Source of the DNA: HGM11501 sp045123995
GTDB taxonomy: Bacteria > Bacillota > Clostridia > CAKSNL01 > HGM11501
Length of the DNA: 64,000 bases
NCBI GenBank assembly: GCA_045123995.1
Contig: JBGVKY010000026.1
Location: 186,001-250,000 of the forward strand
Direction: 5' to 3'
Shown here: positions 32,655-41,417 of the stretch, piece by piece
Layout of the letters: every line of letters starts with the position of its first letter
Numbering within the stretch: the first letter of the stretch is position 1
Program-made: the position numbers and the translations under genes
Notes under the pieces: model-generated
Told to the model about the DNA's origin: nothing
Seen by the model: the letters and a program-made list of their open reading frames with translations, nothing else
The model's database searches: none

Positions 32655-34454
32655 TTACATATTTTTAAGGTTTTCTTCCAAAGTTTCAAGTTCTTTTTTG
32701 ATTTCAGCAGGAAGCTTATCACCGAACTGAGCAAAGTATGCCTTGATACCTGTCTGGGGATCTTCAACGTCTTCTACCCAGTTTGCCTTATCTACTGCAA
32801 GAAGTGCCTTGAGCTGTTCTTCTGTGAGGTCAAGTCCTTCTACGTCAAGGTCAGAAGCCTTAGGAACATAACCAATTGCAGTTTCCTCTGCTCCAACCTT
32901 ACCTTCGCAACGGTCAAGTATCCAAAGAAGAACTCTCATGTTGTCGCCAAATCCAGGCCACATGAAGTTGTCGTTCTCGTCCTTACGGAACCAGTTAACG
33001 TGGAAGATTTCGGGAGCCTTATCACCAAGCTTTTCACCCATGGAAAGCCAATGATTCCAGTAATCAGCCATGTTATAGCCAACGAAGGGCTTCATAGCCA
33101 TGGGGTCACGGCGAACTACACCAACAGCGCCTGCTGCAGCAGCAGTTGTTTCAGATGCCATTGTAGCACCAACAAATGTTCCGTGATTCCAGTCTCTTGA
33201 CTGATATACCAAGGGAGCGCACTTAGCACGACGTCCGCCGAATACGATTGCGGAAATCGGAACTCCTTCGGGATTTTCAAATTCAGATGAAATACAGGGA
33301 CAGTTTACAGCAGGAGCTGTGAAACGTGAGTTAGGATGAGCGAGCTTATTTCCTTCAGCAGTAAATTCTTTACCGTTTACCTTAGCGCCCTTCCATTCAG
33401 TTGCATTCTCGGGAGGATTCTTATCAAGACCTTCCCACCAAACTGTCATATCATCATTATTGATTGCAACGTTTGTGAAGATGGTATTTTTCTTTGTTGC
33501 AGCAAGTGCATTGAAGTTTGTCTTTTCGCTGGTGCCGGGAGCAACTCCAAAGAAGCCAGCTTCGGGATTGATTGCATAAAGTCTTCCGTCCTTACCGATT
33601 CTGAGCCATGCAATGTCGTCACCAACTGTCCAAACCTTATAGCCCTTTTCCTTCAAGTACTCAGGAGGAATTAACATAGCAAGGTTAGTCTTACCGCAAG
33701 CAGAAGGGAACGCAGCACAGATGTACTTAACCTCGCCCTTGGGATTTTCAAGACCCAAAATAAGCATGTGTTCAGCCATCCAGCCTTCCTGCATACCAAG
33801 ATAGGAGGCAATACGGAGCGCGAAGCACTTTTTACCAAGGAGTACGTTTCCACCGTAAGCTGAGTTAATGGACCAGATTGTCTTATCCTGGGGGAACTGT
33901 ACTATATATCTGTCATCAGGATTTACATCCTTTTTAGCATGTAAGCACTTAACGAAGTCATCACTGTCACCAAGCGCATCCATTACAGCCTTGCCGATTC
34001 TTGTCATTATCGCCATGTTTAATACAACATAGATGCTGTCGGTAAGCTCAACACCGATTTTGGAGAAAGGTGAGCCAACGGGACCCATGGAATAAGGAAT
34101 AACATACATTGTTCTTCCCTTCATAGAGCCATCATAAAGCTTCTTAAGCTTTGCATACATTTCATCGGGAGCCATCCAATTGTTGATGGGGCCTGCTTCT
34201 TCCTTTGTGGGTGTGCAGATAAATGTTCTGTCCTCTACACGGGCAACGTCATTTTCTGCTGTTCTGTGATAATAGCAACCGGGAAGCTTTTCTTCGTTAA
34301 GCTTTATCATTTCGCCTGTTGCTACTGCTTCCTTTCTTAGTTCTTCAAGCTGAGCTTCAGAACCGTCAATCCAGATAATTGTTTCGGGTTTGGTCATGGC
34401 TGCCATTTCGTCAAGCCACGCTAAAACTGCCTTATTCTTTGTTAATGCGTTCAT
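32655..34454 (-). CDS. pckG: Phosphoenolpyruvate carboxykinase (GTP)
   Basis: Interconverts oxaloacetate and PEP with GTP/GDP. At 599 residues it has the GTP-class length. The P-loop FPSACGKTNLAML contains the Cys-Gly-Lys-Thr-Asn series (Cys253, Lys255) with the reactive Cys that separates GTP- from ATP-dependent enzymes. GDDIAWL and INPEAGFFGVAPGTS follow in family order, then the guanine-binding WNHGTFVGA / MWPGFGDNMRVL region. In anaerobes it often runs toward oxaloacetate to feed succinate or aspartate. The promoter is at 34515-34543; a 16-codon leader frame overlaps its start. Confidence 0.96.
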   Translation of the reverse strand: MNALTKNKAVLAWLDEMAAMTKPETIIWIDGSEAQLEELRKEAVATGEMIKLNEEKLPGCYYHRTAENDVARVEDRTFICTPTKEEAGPINNWMAPDEMYAKLKKLYDGSMKGRTMYVIPYSMGPVGSPFSKIGVELTDSIYVVLNMAIMTRIGKAVMDALGDSDDFVKCLHAKKDVNPDDRYIVQFPQDKTIWSINSAYGGNVLLGKKCFALRIASYLGMQEGWMAEHMLILGLENPKGEVKYICAAFPSACGKTNLAMLIPPEYLKEKGYKVWTVGDDIAWLRIGKDGRLYAINPEAGFFGVAPGTSEKTNFNALAATKKNTIFTNVAINNDDMTVWWEGLDKNPPENATEWKGAKVNGKEFTAEGNKLAHPNSRFTAPAVNCPCISSEFENPEGVPISAIVFGGRRAKCAPLVYQSRDWNHGTFVGATMASETTAAAAGAVGVVRRDPMAMKPFVGYNMADYWNHWLSMGEKLGDKAPEIFHVNWFRKDENDNFMWPGFGDNMRVLLWILDRCEGKVGAEETAIGYVPKASDLDVEGLDLTEEQLKALLAVDKANWVEDVEDPQTGIKAYFAQFGDKLPAEIKKELETLEENLKNM

Positions 34455-34498
34455 ATTTTATCTCCTTTCAAAATTACACTAAATAAACTTTTTCCCAT
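34451..34498 (-). CDS. Possible 15-residue leader peptide of pckG
   Basis: ATG at 34498, peptide MGKSLFSVILKGDKI, ending in a TGA that overlaps the pckG ATG as ATGA. AAGGAG is 9 bp upstream. The predicted transcription start (about 34508) falls within this binding site, so translation is uncertain, and the frame may be chance. Confidence 0.2.
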   Translation of the reverse strand: MGKSLFSVILKGDKI

Positions 34499-34514
34499 TA
34501 TAATTATCTCCTTA

Positions 34515-34543
34515 ATTATAACAATTTTTTCTTAAAAAATCAA
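34515..34543 (-). promoter_or_regulatory. Promoter of pckG
   Basis: On the minus strand TTGATT, 17-bp spacer, TATAAT. The upstream 60 bp is A/T-tract rich and may act as an UP element. Confidence 0.65.
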
Positions 34544-34637
34544 TGTTTTTTTATGAAAAAATTTCCTTTTTGTGAAAAAAATATCAAAGTGTAAGAAAGC
34601 ATCCTTAAATAAACAAAACTTTTGTATATTATTCCCT

Positions 34638-34675
34638 AAAATAAAAGCTGAACAATTTTGTTCAGCTTTTATTTT
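34638..34675 (-). terminator. Terminator of the PHP-HIT operon
   Basis: A 17-bp stem AAAATAAAAGCTGAACA with its complement at 34659-34675, loop ATTT. Confidence 0.85.
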
Positions 34676-35018
34676 ACGCCATATCAACAGACAACTTCTG
34701 TCCGCCCAGAATGTGGAAGTGAACGTGTTTAACGGTCTGTCCCCCGTCTTCACCGCAGTTATTTATCACACGGTATCCGGTTTTATCAATACCAAGCTCC
34801 TTTGTCACCTTAGCAACTGCTTCAAAAGCTTTTGCTGCGTATATGGAATTTTCCTCATCAAACATATTAGCACAGCAGATATGTTCCTTGGTAAGCACTA
34901 AAAGATGTACTTTCGCCATGGGGTTGATATCTTTAATCACTACCACATAATCGTCCTCGTACAAAAATTCCGAGGGAATTTCACCATTTGCAATTTTACA
35001 AAAAATACAGTCTGCCAT
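34674..35018 (-). CDS. HIT-family (HINT) nucleotide hydrolase
   Basis: A 114-residue histidine-triad protein. The catalytic triad motif HVHFHILGG is at about 98-106, and CIFCKIANGEIPS at residues 4-16 carries the zinc Cys pair. Proteins of this type hydrolyse adenosine phosphoramidates, AMP-lysine and similar nucleotides. It follows a PHP-domain gene by 20 bp; the shared operon suggests nucleotide or phosphoester turnover. Confidence 0.92.
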   Translation of the reverse strand: MADCIFCKIANGEIPSEFLYEDDYVVVIKDINPMAKVHLLVLTKEHICCANMFDEENSIYAAKAFEAVAKVTKELGIDKTGYRVINNCGEDGGQTVKHVHFHILGGQKLSVDMA

Positions 35019-35038
35019 TTTTATCTTCCTTTCTTAAA

Positions 35039-36025
35039 TCATATAAAATACGCCTGAGTGTGTGCTGTTTTACCGTCTTGGTCAATTACGTCAAAACGTA
35101 TATATTTATCTTCTTTAGCTATTTCAAAAACCAAATCATTTAAATTTATCTCTTTTGACAAATCCCTTACAACTCTTCTTCTGATTCCCGTTGTCATAAT
35201 TATTTTTCTGCCGGAGGGAACCGAAATGTGAGCCTTGTCTTTATCTATATAAAGGCCGTTGATTTTTGCCCCCGTAGATGTATAGAAGTTATGATTTTTC
35301 AAGGCTTCCATTATTTCACCATATTCTAAAGTTTCTGCATTTATCATAACATATCCGCCAAAGCTGTCCTCTTTTTTATGATTGTCGTCTCCTGCTACGC
35401 AGGCAATACGTTGACCTTCTTTCAAAAATTCATCGTACGTAGGTATATTAAAATCAAAAAATCCCTCACGCCACGAAGCTGTATTAAATACTTCAAGAGC
35501 CCAGAGTCCTTTATAGGAAAGATAATCCCTTGCATCCTCAAGCGACCATTTAGGATGGTTGTATGACACCAAAAAGCCCTGTTTATTTGCCTCTTTTATG
35601 ATTTTATTTATTCCCTTTTTTCCGTACTTTCTTTTATAGTCTTTTTTCGGAATGTTAAGCATTTCTTCGGGGCAGTCATGATTAAAATGGTCGTACACCC
35701 TGTTGTAGCAAGGTGTATCAGTATTATGGGGATCTATTGCATATAAATTCAAATGACACACTTTCATATCCCGTTTAACCAATGTTGACATTTTCTCATT
35801 CTCTTTAATTGCAATTTCACAGGCTGTGATTGCAAGAAAATCATCATCATTGAGATAGGAGTTATCTATTAAGAGCTCGTGGTCCGTAAAAGCCACCACA
35901 GAGTATCCTTCTTTTTTATAGTCTTCCTTTATTCTTCCGGGCGTTCTTTTTCCGTCAGAATTGGTGGAATGACAATGCATATTTGCTTTATAATAATTTT
36001 TATTTTCATCAAGCAAAATTTTCAT
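35039..36025 (-). CDS. PHP-domain phosphoesterase
   Basis: A 328-residue metal-dependent hydrolase. The first metal motif NMHCHSTNSDGKRTP is at about 15-29; further ligand segments are FTDHELL, VSYNHPKW and the late CVAGDDNHKK. It is unlike the shorter PHP protein at 21433. The C-terminal 70 residues look like an extra small beta domain. Biological substrate unknown. The alaS terminator ends about 20 bp upstream of its start, so it may depend on read-through from alaS or a promoter within alaS. Confidence 0.78.
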   Translation of the reverse strand: MKILLDENKNYYKANMHCHSTNSDGKRTPGRIKEDYKKEGYSVVAFTDHELLIDNSYLNDDDFLAITACEIAIKENEKMSTLVKRDMKVCHLNLYAIDPHNTDTPCYNRVYDHFNHDCPEEMLNIPKKDYKRKYGKKGINKIIKEANKQGFLVSYNHPKWSLEDARDYLSYKGLWALEVFNTASWREGFFDFNIPTYDEFLKEGQRIACVAGDDNHKKEDSFGGYVMINAETLEYGEIMEALKNHNFYTSTGAKINGLYIDKDKAHISVPSGRKIIMTTGIRRRVVRDLSKEINLNDLVFEIAKEDKYIRFDVIDQDGKTAHTQAYFI

Positions 36026-36044
36026 AAAATCATCCTTCTAATGT

Positions 36045-36072
36045 AAAAAGCCGTAGGTGACTACGGCTTTTT
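36045..36072 (-). terminator. Terminator of alaS
   Basis: On the minus strand AAAAAGCCGTAG, loop TCAC, CTACGGCTTTTT. Confidence 0.9.
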
Positions 36073-36098
36073 ATTTATGCCGCAAAAAATTGTGGCTT

Positions 36099-38729
36099 TT
36101 ATTTTATCTGGCTTTCCAATACTCCCTTTACGCAATCAAGAGCATCATTAACCTTGGAAACATCCTTGCCGCCTGCCTGAGCGCTGTCCGGCTTTCCGCC
36201 ACCGCCACCGCCGGCAATCTTGGCAACCTCCTTTATTACATTTCCGATATGAACACCCATGGATACGGCATCTTTACTTGCACCGCCCACAAATGTAACC
36301 TTTCCGTCGGAAATTGAGGAAAGAACAACTGCGCAGGGAGCATTTTTCTCCTTTAAGTTGTCTATCATTTCTCTCATCTGGTCAACAGTCGAACCGTCAA
36401 CGCTTGCAGTTATCAAAGATACACCCTTAACAGAAACTGCGTTTTCAGTAAGGTTGGCACTTCTGCTCTTTGATATTTCTGACTGGAGCTTATCAAAATC
36501 CTTTTTAAGTTCCGCATTCTGGGACACAAAAGCTTTTGTTCTCTCAACCAGTGCATTTTCAGAGGATTTCATGATTTCTGAAATTTCTTTAATAAGGTTG
36601 TTTTTAGCGTTGATATATGAAAGTACACCGTTTCCGGTTACGCCCTCAATTCTTCTTACACCTGCAGCAACGCCGCTTTCAGATATAATCTTAAAGAGGC
36701 CTGCTTCATTAGTGTTGTCAAGGTGTGTTCCACCGCAAAGCTCCATGGAGTAGTCACCCATTTTAACAACTCTTACAACATCACCGTATTTTTCACCGAA
36801 AAGAGCAGTCGCTCCCATTTTCTTAGCTTCTGCTATGGGCATTTCCTTCTTTTCGATAGAAAGACCTTCTAAAATCTTTTCGTTTACCATTGCTTCAACC
36901 TTTGAAAGTTCTTCTTCAGTCATTGCCTCAAAGTGAGAGAAGTCGAAACGAAGTCTTTCAGGGTCGACGAACGAACCTGCCTGAGCCACATGGCTTCCCA
37001 GTGTTTCGGTAAGTGCTTTTTGAAGAAGATGTGTTGTTGAGTGGTTTCTTGCAATAGCCATTCTTCTCTTTTTATCAACTGAAAGTGAAACCTTATCTCC
37101 CTTTTTGATTTCCCCTGCAACAACAGTGATTTCGGAAGTGTGCTTTCCGCCGATTTTCTTAGAATTAGTAACCTCTGCCTTAAAACCGTCACCCTCAATT
37201 ATACCGGTATCGCCAATCTGTCCGCCGCTTTCAGAGTAGAAAACTGTTCTATCAAAAAGAACCACAGCGTTTTCCCCTTCTTCTGCACTTTCCTTGAATT
37301 CTCCGCCTACTATTACTGCTAAAACCGAAGCCTCGCACTCTAACTCATTGTAGCCTAAAAATTCAGGATTGATTTCGTCAGGAATTGTAACATCGGAGCT
37401 CCATGCGTTATCAGCATTTTCCGCTCTGGCACTTTTTGCAGTCATTCTCTGATTGAGCATGCACTTATCAAAACCCTCTTTATCCACAGTAAATCCGTTT
37501 TCAGATGCAATATCAATTGTAAGGTCCAAGGGGAAACCGTAGGTGTCGTAAAGACGGAAAGCATCCTCGCCGGAAAGAACAGTCTTTCCTGCTTTTTTGG
37601 TTTCAGCCATATATTCATTAAGAATATTTAATCCCTGGTCGATTGTTTCTGCAAAACGTTCTTCTTCAAGCTTTATGATTTTCTTGATATAATCAGCATT
37701 TTCACGAAGCTCGGGGTATGCCTTTTCGCTTTCGGCAAAAACAGTTTCTGCCAGCACGCTTAAAAATGTACCGTTTAAGCCAAGGAGCTTTCCGTGTCTT
37801 GCGGCACGGCGCAAAAGTCTTCTAAGTACATAGCCTCTGCCCTCATTTGACGGCAATATACCGTCGGATATCATAAAGCAGGTGCTTCTTATATGGTCGG
37901 TAATAGCACGGAGAGATACGTCAGTCTTTTCGTTGTCTCCGTATTTTACATTTGCCATTTCAGAAATTTTAAGAATGATATTTCTAATGGTATCAACTTC
38001 AAACAGGTTATTTACGCCCTGCATAATAACCGCAAGTCTCTCAAGTCCCATTCCCGTATCAATATTGGGATTGGGAAGTCTGTTATAGTTGCCGTCTTCA
38101 TCCTTATCGAACTGAGTGAACACAAGATTCCAGAACTCTAAAAATCTATCGCAGTCACAGCCTAACTTACAATCGGGCTTTCCGCAGCTGTATTCTAAAC
38201 CTCTGTCATAATGAATTTCAGAGCAGGGTCCACAAGGGCCTGTTCCGTGTTCCCAGAAGTTGTCCTCTTTGCCCATTCTTACAATTCTCTCGGGAGCAAC
38301 GCCAACATCTTTTGTCCAGATTTCAAAAGCTTCGTCGTCATCTTCATAAATTGTAACCCAGAGCTTGTCTGAAGGAATCTCCATAACCTCTGTTATAAAT
38401 TCCCATGCCCAGGGAATAACTTCTTTTTTGAAGTAATCCCCAAAAGAGAAGTTACCGAGCATTTCAAAGAACGTGCCGTGACGTGCAGTATGACCTACAT
38501 TTTCAATGTCAGGAGTTCTTATACACTTCTGACAAGTGGTAACCCTGCGTCTGGGAGGAGTTTCCTTTCCCGTGAAGTAGGGCTTTAAGGGCGTCATACC
38601 TGCATTGATTAAAAGCACCGATGGGTCATTCTTCGGTACCAACGGAAAGCTCTGCATGCGAAGATGCCCCTTGGATTCAAAGAAAGAAAGATATTTTTCT
38701 CTTATTTCATTAAGTCCCAGTTTCTGCAT
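36099..38729 (-). CDS. alaS: Alanine-tRNA ligase
   Basis: Charges tRNA-Ala and edits Ser/Gly mistakes. At 876 residues it is full length: class II catalytic domain (FFESKGHLRMQSFPLVP, near 14-30), the editing-domain HSTTH motif at about 563-567, the matching CGGTH motif near 665, and a C-terminal Gly-rich C-Ala domain ending GGGGGKPDSAQAGG. The promoter at 38788-38816 is a perfect consensus and the leader is only about 50 nt, too short for a T-box riboswitch. Confidence 0.97.
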   Translation of the reverse strand: MQKLGLNEIREKYLSFFESKGHLRMQSFPLVPKNDPSVLLINAGMTPLKPYFTGKETPPRRRVTTCQKCIRTPDIENVGHTARHGTFFEMLGNFSFGDYFKKEVIPWAWEFITEVMEIPSDKLWVTIYEDDDEAFEIWTKDVGVAPERIVRMGKEDNFWEHGTGPCGPCSEIHYDRGLEYSCGKPDCKLGCDCDRFLEFWNLVFTQFDKDEDGNYNRLPNPNIDTGMGLERLAVIMQGVNNLFEVDTIRNIILKISEMANVKYGDNEKTDVSLRAITDHIRSTCFMISDGILPSNEGRGYVLRRLLRRAARHGKLLGLNGTFLSVLAETVFAESEKAYPELRENADYIKKIIKLEEERFAETIDQGLNILNEYMAETKKAGKTVLSGEDAFRLYDTYGFPLDLTIDIASENGFTVDKEGFDKCMLNQRMTAKSARAENADNAWSSDVTIPDEINPEFLGYNELECEASVLAVIVGGEFKESAEEGENAVVLFDRTVFYSESGGQIGDTGIIEGDGFKAEVTNSKKIGGKHTSEITVVAGEIKKGDKVSLSVDKKRRMAIARNHSTTHLLQKALTETLGSHVAQAGSFVDPERLRFDFSHFEAMTEEELSKVEAMVNEKILEGLSIEKKEMPIAEAKKMGATALFGEKYGDVVRVVKMGDYSMELCGGTHLDNTNEAGLFKIISESGVAAGVRRIEGVTGNGVLSYINAKNNLIKEISEIMKSSENALVERTKAFVSQNAELKKDFDKLQSEISKSRSANLTENAVSVKGVSLITASVDGSTVDQMREMIDNLKEKNAPCAVVLSSISDGKVTFVGGASKDAVSMGVHIGNVIKEVAKIAGGGGGGKPDSAQAGGKDVSKVNDALDCVKGVLESQIK

Positions 38730-38787
38730 TATCTATCAACCTTTCAAAGATTTATTTATATATAAATAATCATAATATAACATTTTA

Positions 38788-38816
38788 ATTATAAACTTTT
38801 TCCCTTTAATTGTCAA
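38788..38816 (-). promoter_or_regulatory. Promoter of alaS, perfect consensus
   Basis: On the minus strand TTGACA, 17-bp spacer, TATAAT. Confidence 0.85.
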
Positions 38817-38818
38817 CA

Positions 38819-38849
38819 ATAAAAATGCCGGAAGGATAGCTTCCGGCAT
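38819..38849 (-). terminator. Terminator of the MATE-to-aldo/keto-reductase operon
   Basis: On the minus strand ATGCCGGAAG, loop CTATC, CTTCCGGCAT, then TTTTTATTG. Confidence 0.8.
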
Positions 38850-38853
38850 AAAA

Positions 38854-39819
38854 TTATATATTTTTAATTTCAAAATACTCTTCTTTTGTCAAGGTGAATT
38901 TTGTTCCCGAAAGACTCTCCTCAAGATGGGATAAATTTTTACATCCCAAAATCGGAATCGCCTGAAAATCAGGGTTTGAACAAAGGAAAGAAACTGCTAT
39001 TTCTGCCACACTTTTTGAATGCTTAATACTTATCTTTTTTATAACTTCAAACCTTTTCAAGTTTTCTTCCGACAAATATCGCGTTGCCGCTTTTCCGGAA
39101 ATTGCTTCTTTTCCTAAAACATCAAGCTTGGAAAAAAATCCTTTAGCCTGAGCTGCATAAGCAAAAACCGGCATTTTCTTTTCCTTAAAATAGGCATATT
39201 CTGTTTCGCTCATCAAAACCAAAGTCGGGTCATTGTTTTCCTTTACGCTCTCTGCCGCAGAATACTGTATCTGGCTGGAAAAAACTTTTGGAAGACCTTT
39301 TCTTTCAGCATAGCAATTTGCCTCATCTATACGTCTGTGAGTCCAGTTTGACATACCGATATAGCGTGTTTTACCCTGTCTTACAAGGTCGCCCAGGGTT
39401 TCCATAATTTCATCCACAGGCAGATTTTCAGAGTCTCTGTGAAGCCAGTATATGTCAACATAATCGCACCCTAAATTCATAAGACTTTTATCCATGTCGG
39501 AAAGAATTTCTTCCCTTGAAAGTCTCGGTATATCCATATGCCCTATGGGAGGATGCGCTCCTTTTGTGGAAATTATAACCTTGTCTCTGTTTTTTCTCTC
39601 CTTAAGCCATCTTCCTATAAGTTTTTCGCTTCTGCTTTTCTCTCCGGGCTCCCAGTCTGAATAAACCAAGGCAGTATCCAGTAAATTTCCGCCTCTTTCC
39701 AAAAAAGCATCTAAAATAAAGAATGATTCTTCTTCATTTAATATAAGTCCCAAGGAGTCGGTCCCCAAAGCAACAGGGCTTATTAAAAGATCAGTTCCCC
39801 AAAGAAGTTTCTTTTCCAC
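38854..39819 (-). CDS. Aldo/keto reductase
   Basis: A 321-residue (beta/alpha)8 NADPH-dependent oxidoreductase. NLLDTALVYSDWE near residues 45-58 gives the catalytic Asp and Tyr, VIISTKG the Lys, and YWLHRDS the His. The C-terminal segment IPILGCKNLSHLEESL is the usual cofactor region. Substrate specificity cannot be read. The start is probably the GTG at 39819, with AGGAG 10 bp upstream. Last gene of a five-gene operon. Confidence 0.88.
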   Translation of the reverse strand: MEKKLLWGTDLLISPVALGTDSLGLILNEEESFFILDAFLERGGNLLDTALVYSDWEPGEKSRSEKLIGRWLKERKNRDKVIISTKGAHPPIGHMDIPRLSREEILSDMDKSLMNLGCDYVDIYWLHRDSENLPVDEIMETLGDLVRQGKTRYIGMSNWTHRRIDEANCYAERKGLPKVFSSQIQYSAAESVKENNDPTLVLMSETEYAYFKEKKMPVFAYAAQAKGFFSKLDVLGKEAISGKAATRYLSEENLKRFEVIKKISIKHSKSVAEIAVSFLCSNPDFQAIPILGCKNLSHLEESLSGTKFTLTKEEYFEIKNI

Positions 39820-39830
39820 AAAATCAACTC

Positions 39831-40403
39831 CTATTTAAAAAGTTTAAGCAAATCCTCTGTCTTATCATCACCTAATGCGGTGGCGATTACAGAAATCATA
39901 GTATTTCCTTTTTTACGGACCAAAGAGCATTGTGTTACCTTAAATTCATCGCTCTCCCCGCAAACAGTTATAGATTTATAACCCTCTCCTGACAAAGTCA
40001 CATCACCTGTCTCAAGAACTATCATTCCCGACGAAGAAAAAGCCTCCGAAAGTTTTTCTATATATTCATCTTCTGTAATTGTAATGATGCCCTCTGTAAG
40101 CAAAAGTTCCTCCGTCATTACAGTAACCTGTGAGCCTGTGCTTTTTTTCTGGCACATTAAATCGTAATATACTCCGTCTGCCGCCTCAACCTTTGAGAGT
40201 TCTTCATCTGTTGCCTTAATAAAATCTTCGGGCATTTCAAATGTTATATCGGCATAATCGTTTGTGTATAAATTTCCGTTCCACTCCCCTTTTCCGGGCA
40301 TGGAAACATCCGGTTCCTTTGCATATTTAAGTTCACGCTTGGTGCAGCCTACAAAAGAAAAAATAATCGAAACAATAAGTAATAATGCCAAAGTCTTTTT
40401 CAT
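39831..40403 (-). CDS. Predicted lipoprotein of unknown function
   Basis: A 190-residue protein with a signal peptide and lipobox SFVGC (Cys at about 20), followed by a Lys/Glu/Pro linker. The mature region has the look of a compact alpha/beta fold similar in character to PsbP/MOG1-like exported proteins (ITFEMPEDF..., VTVMTEELL), but I do not recognise the family. It is in an operon with an aldo/keto reductase 11 bp downstream and a mutarotase 10 bp upstream. Confidence 0.7.
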   Translation of the reverse strand: MKKTLALLLIVSIIFSFVGCTKRELKYAKEPDVSMPGKGEWNGNLYTNDYADITFEMPEDFIKATDEELSKVEAADGVYYDLMCQKKSTGSQVTVMTEELLLTEGIITITEDEYIEKLSEAFSSSGMIVLETGDVTLSGEGYKSITVCGESDEFKVTQCSLVRKKGNTMISVIATALGDDKTEDLLKLFK

Positions 40404-40413
40404 AAAATATCCC

Positions 40414-40731
40414 TCAATCCAAAGTAAACACTTTCTTAAGCATAGGCTGTGCTCCTGTTTCGGGATCCATTTCCATTATCAGAATATCTTTCATATATTC
40501 ATTCCACTTGTCAACCACAGGGCTTTCTGCCTGAATCTTTGCGGCATACTCAACGCCTTTTTCACATTCGTAATAGCCGAACATTTCACAGCCTACATTC
40601 CATATTGTGTAATTTTTAATGCCGGCATCCTTTAATACCTTTACCATTTCAGGCCATATTTCATTGTGACGCTTGATATATTCATCAAGTGCTCCCTCTT
40701 TTATCATGCCTTTCCATGCATATTTTTCCAT
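40414..40731 (-). CDS. rhaM: L-rhamnose mutarotase
   Basis: A 105-residue dimeric alpha/beta-barrel protein. The RhaM pattern is present: YAWKGMIKEGALDEYIKRHNEIWPEM (His and Trp positions in the sugar pocket), NYTIWN, and MFGYYECEKG with the conserved Tyr-Tyr, ending with a W in DKWNEYM. It interconverts anomers of L-rhamnose or a related sugar. No other rhamnose catabolic genes are in the window; it is flanked by a methyltransferase and a lipoprotein gene. GGAGGAATA precedes the ATG. Confidence 0.85.
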   Translation of the reverse strand: MEKYAWKGMIKEGALDEYIKRHNEIWPEMVKVLKDAGIKNYTIWNVGCEMFGYYECEKGVEYAAKIQAESPVVDKWNEYMKDILIMEMDPETGAQPMLKKVFTLD

Positions 40732-40733
40732 AA

Positions 40734-41417
40734 CTATTCCTCCTTGGTTTGTTTTTTAATATTTTCTACTTTAAGCAAATTTTCTTTTACAGAAAATTCA
40801 ATGTGCATATCTGCAAATTCAAAAGAATAAATTCTTTCTTCATCCTCCTGATAAGAGGGTCTGGGGTCGCTTTTCAGTATTTTTATAAGTGCATCAATTT
40901 TTTCTTCATCTATCGTCTTTTTCATTTCCTCAGGTATTAAGACTTCAAGTTCATAGGAGAAAACCTCGCCCGCAAAGCCCGCTTTGGCATCCGGATGAGA
41001 ATCGGTAAATGAAAGATAGGGCTTTATATCATATATAGGTGTGCCGTCCATAAGGTCAGCTCCGGAAACCTTTAACACCGTGCCAAAATCCTTTGTTTTC
41101 TCTAATCCCATAAGTTTTACGGAAGACAGGCCAAGTCCGTTGGGGCGAAAGCTTGAACGTGTGGCAAAAACCCCGACCCTCTTGTTCCCTCCAAGCCTCG
41201 GCGGTCTCACAGTAGGAGACCAGGAATCCCTTCTATTTTCAGAAAAGCCCCAGATAAGCCAGAGGTGTGAAAATTCTTCTATACCACGAAGTGCTTCATC
41301 TACTCTGAATTCTTTTTCAAATATAATAGTACCAACCAGTTCCTCTATAAGTCCGCTTTGCCTTGGAATACCGAATTTACCCGGGAAATCTGTTTTTATT
41401 CTCGCAATAACTTTCAT
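40734..41417 (-). CDS. trmO: tRNA (t6A37) N6-methyltransferase TrmO
   Basis: A 227-residue TsaA/YaeB-type protein that methylates t6A37 in threonine tRNA of the GGU family. FGIPRQSGLIEELVG at 15-29, SHLWLIWGFSENRRD, and the signature RPPRLGGNKRVGVFATRSSFRPNGLGLS fit the family, as does the SAM-dependent beta-barrel layout. Its ATG overlaps the stop codon of the MATE gene (ATGA, 4 bp), so the two are translationally coupled, a strange partnership. Confidence 0.9.
   Translation of the reverse strand: MKVIARIKTDFPGKFGIPRQSGLIEELVGTIIFEKEFRVDEALRGIEEFSHLWLIWGFSENRRDSWSPTVRPPRLGGNKRVGVFATRSSFRPNGLGLSSVKLMGLEKTKDFGTVLKVSGADLMDGTPIYDIKPYLSFTDSHPDAKAGFAGEVFSYELEVLIPEEMKKTIDEEKIDALIKILKSDPRPSYQEDEERIYSFEFADMHIEFSVKENLLKVENIKKQTKEE

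Noticed and set aside
36259..36753. 164-codon plus-strand frame opposite alaS
   Set aside because: Antisense shadow of a full-length essential gene.
38730..38787. Possible T-box riboswitch before alaS
   Set aside because: The leader from the mapped-by-eye promoter is only about 50 nt and has no T-box or specifier hairpin.
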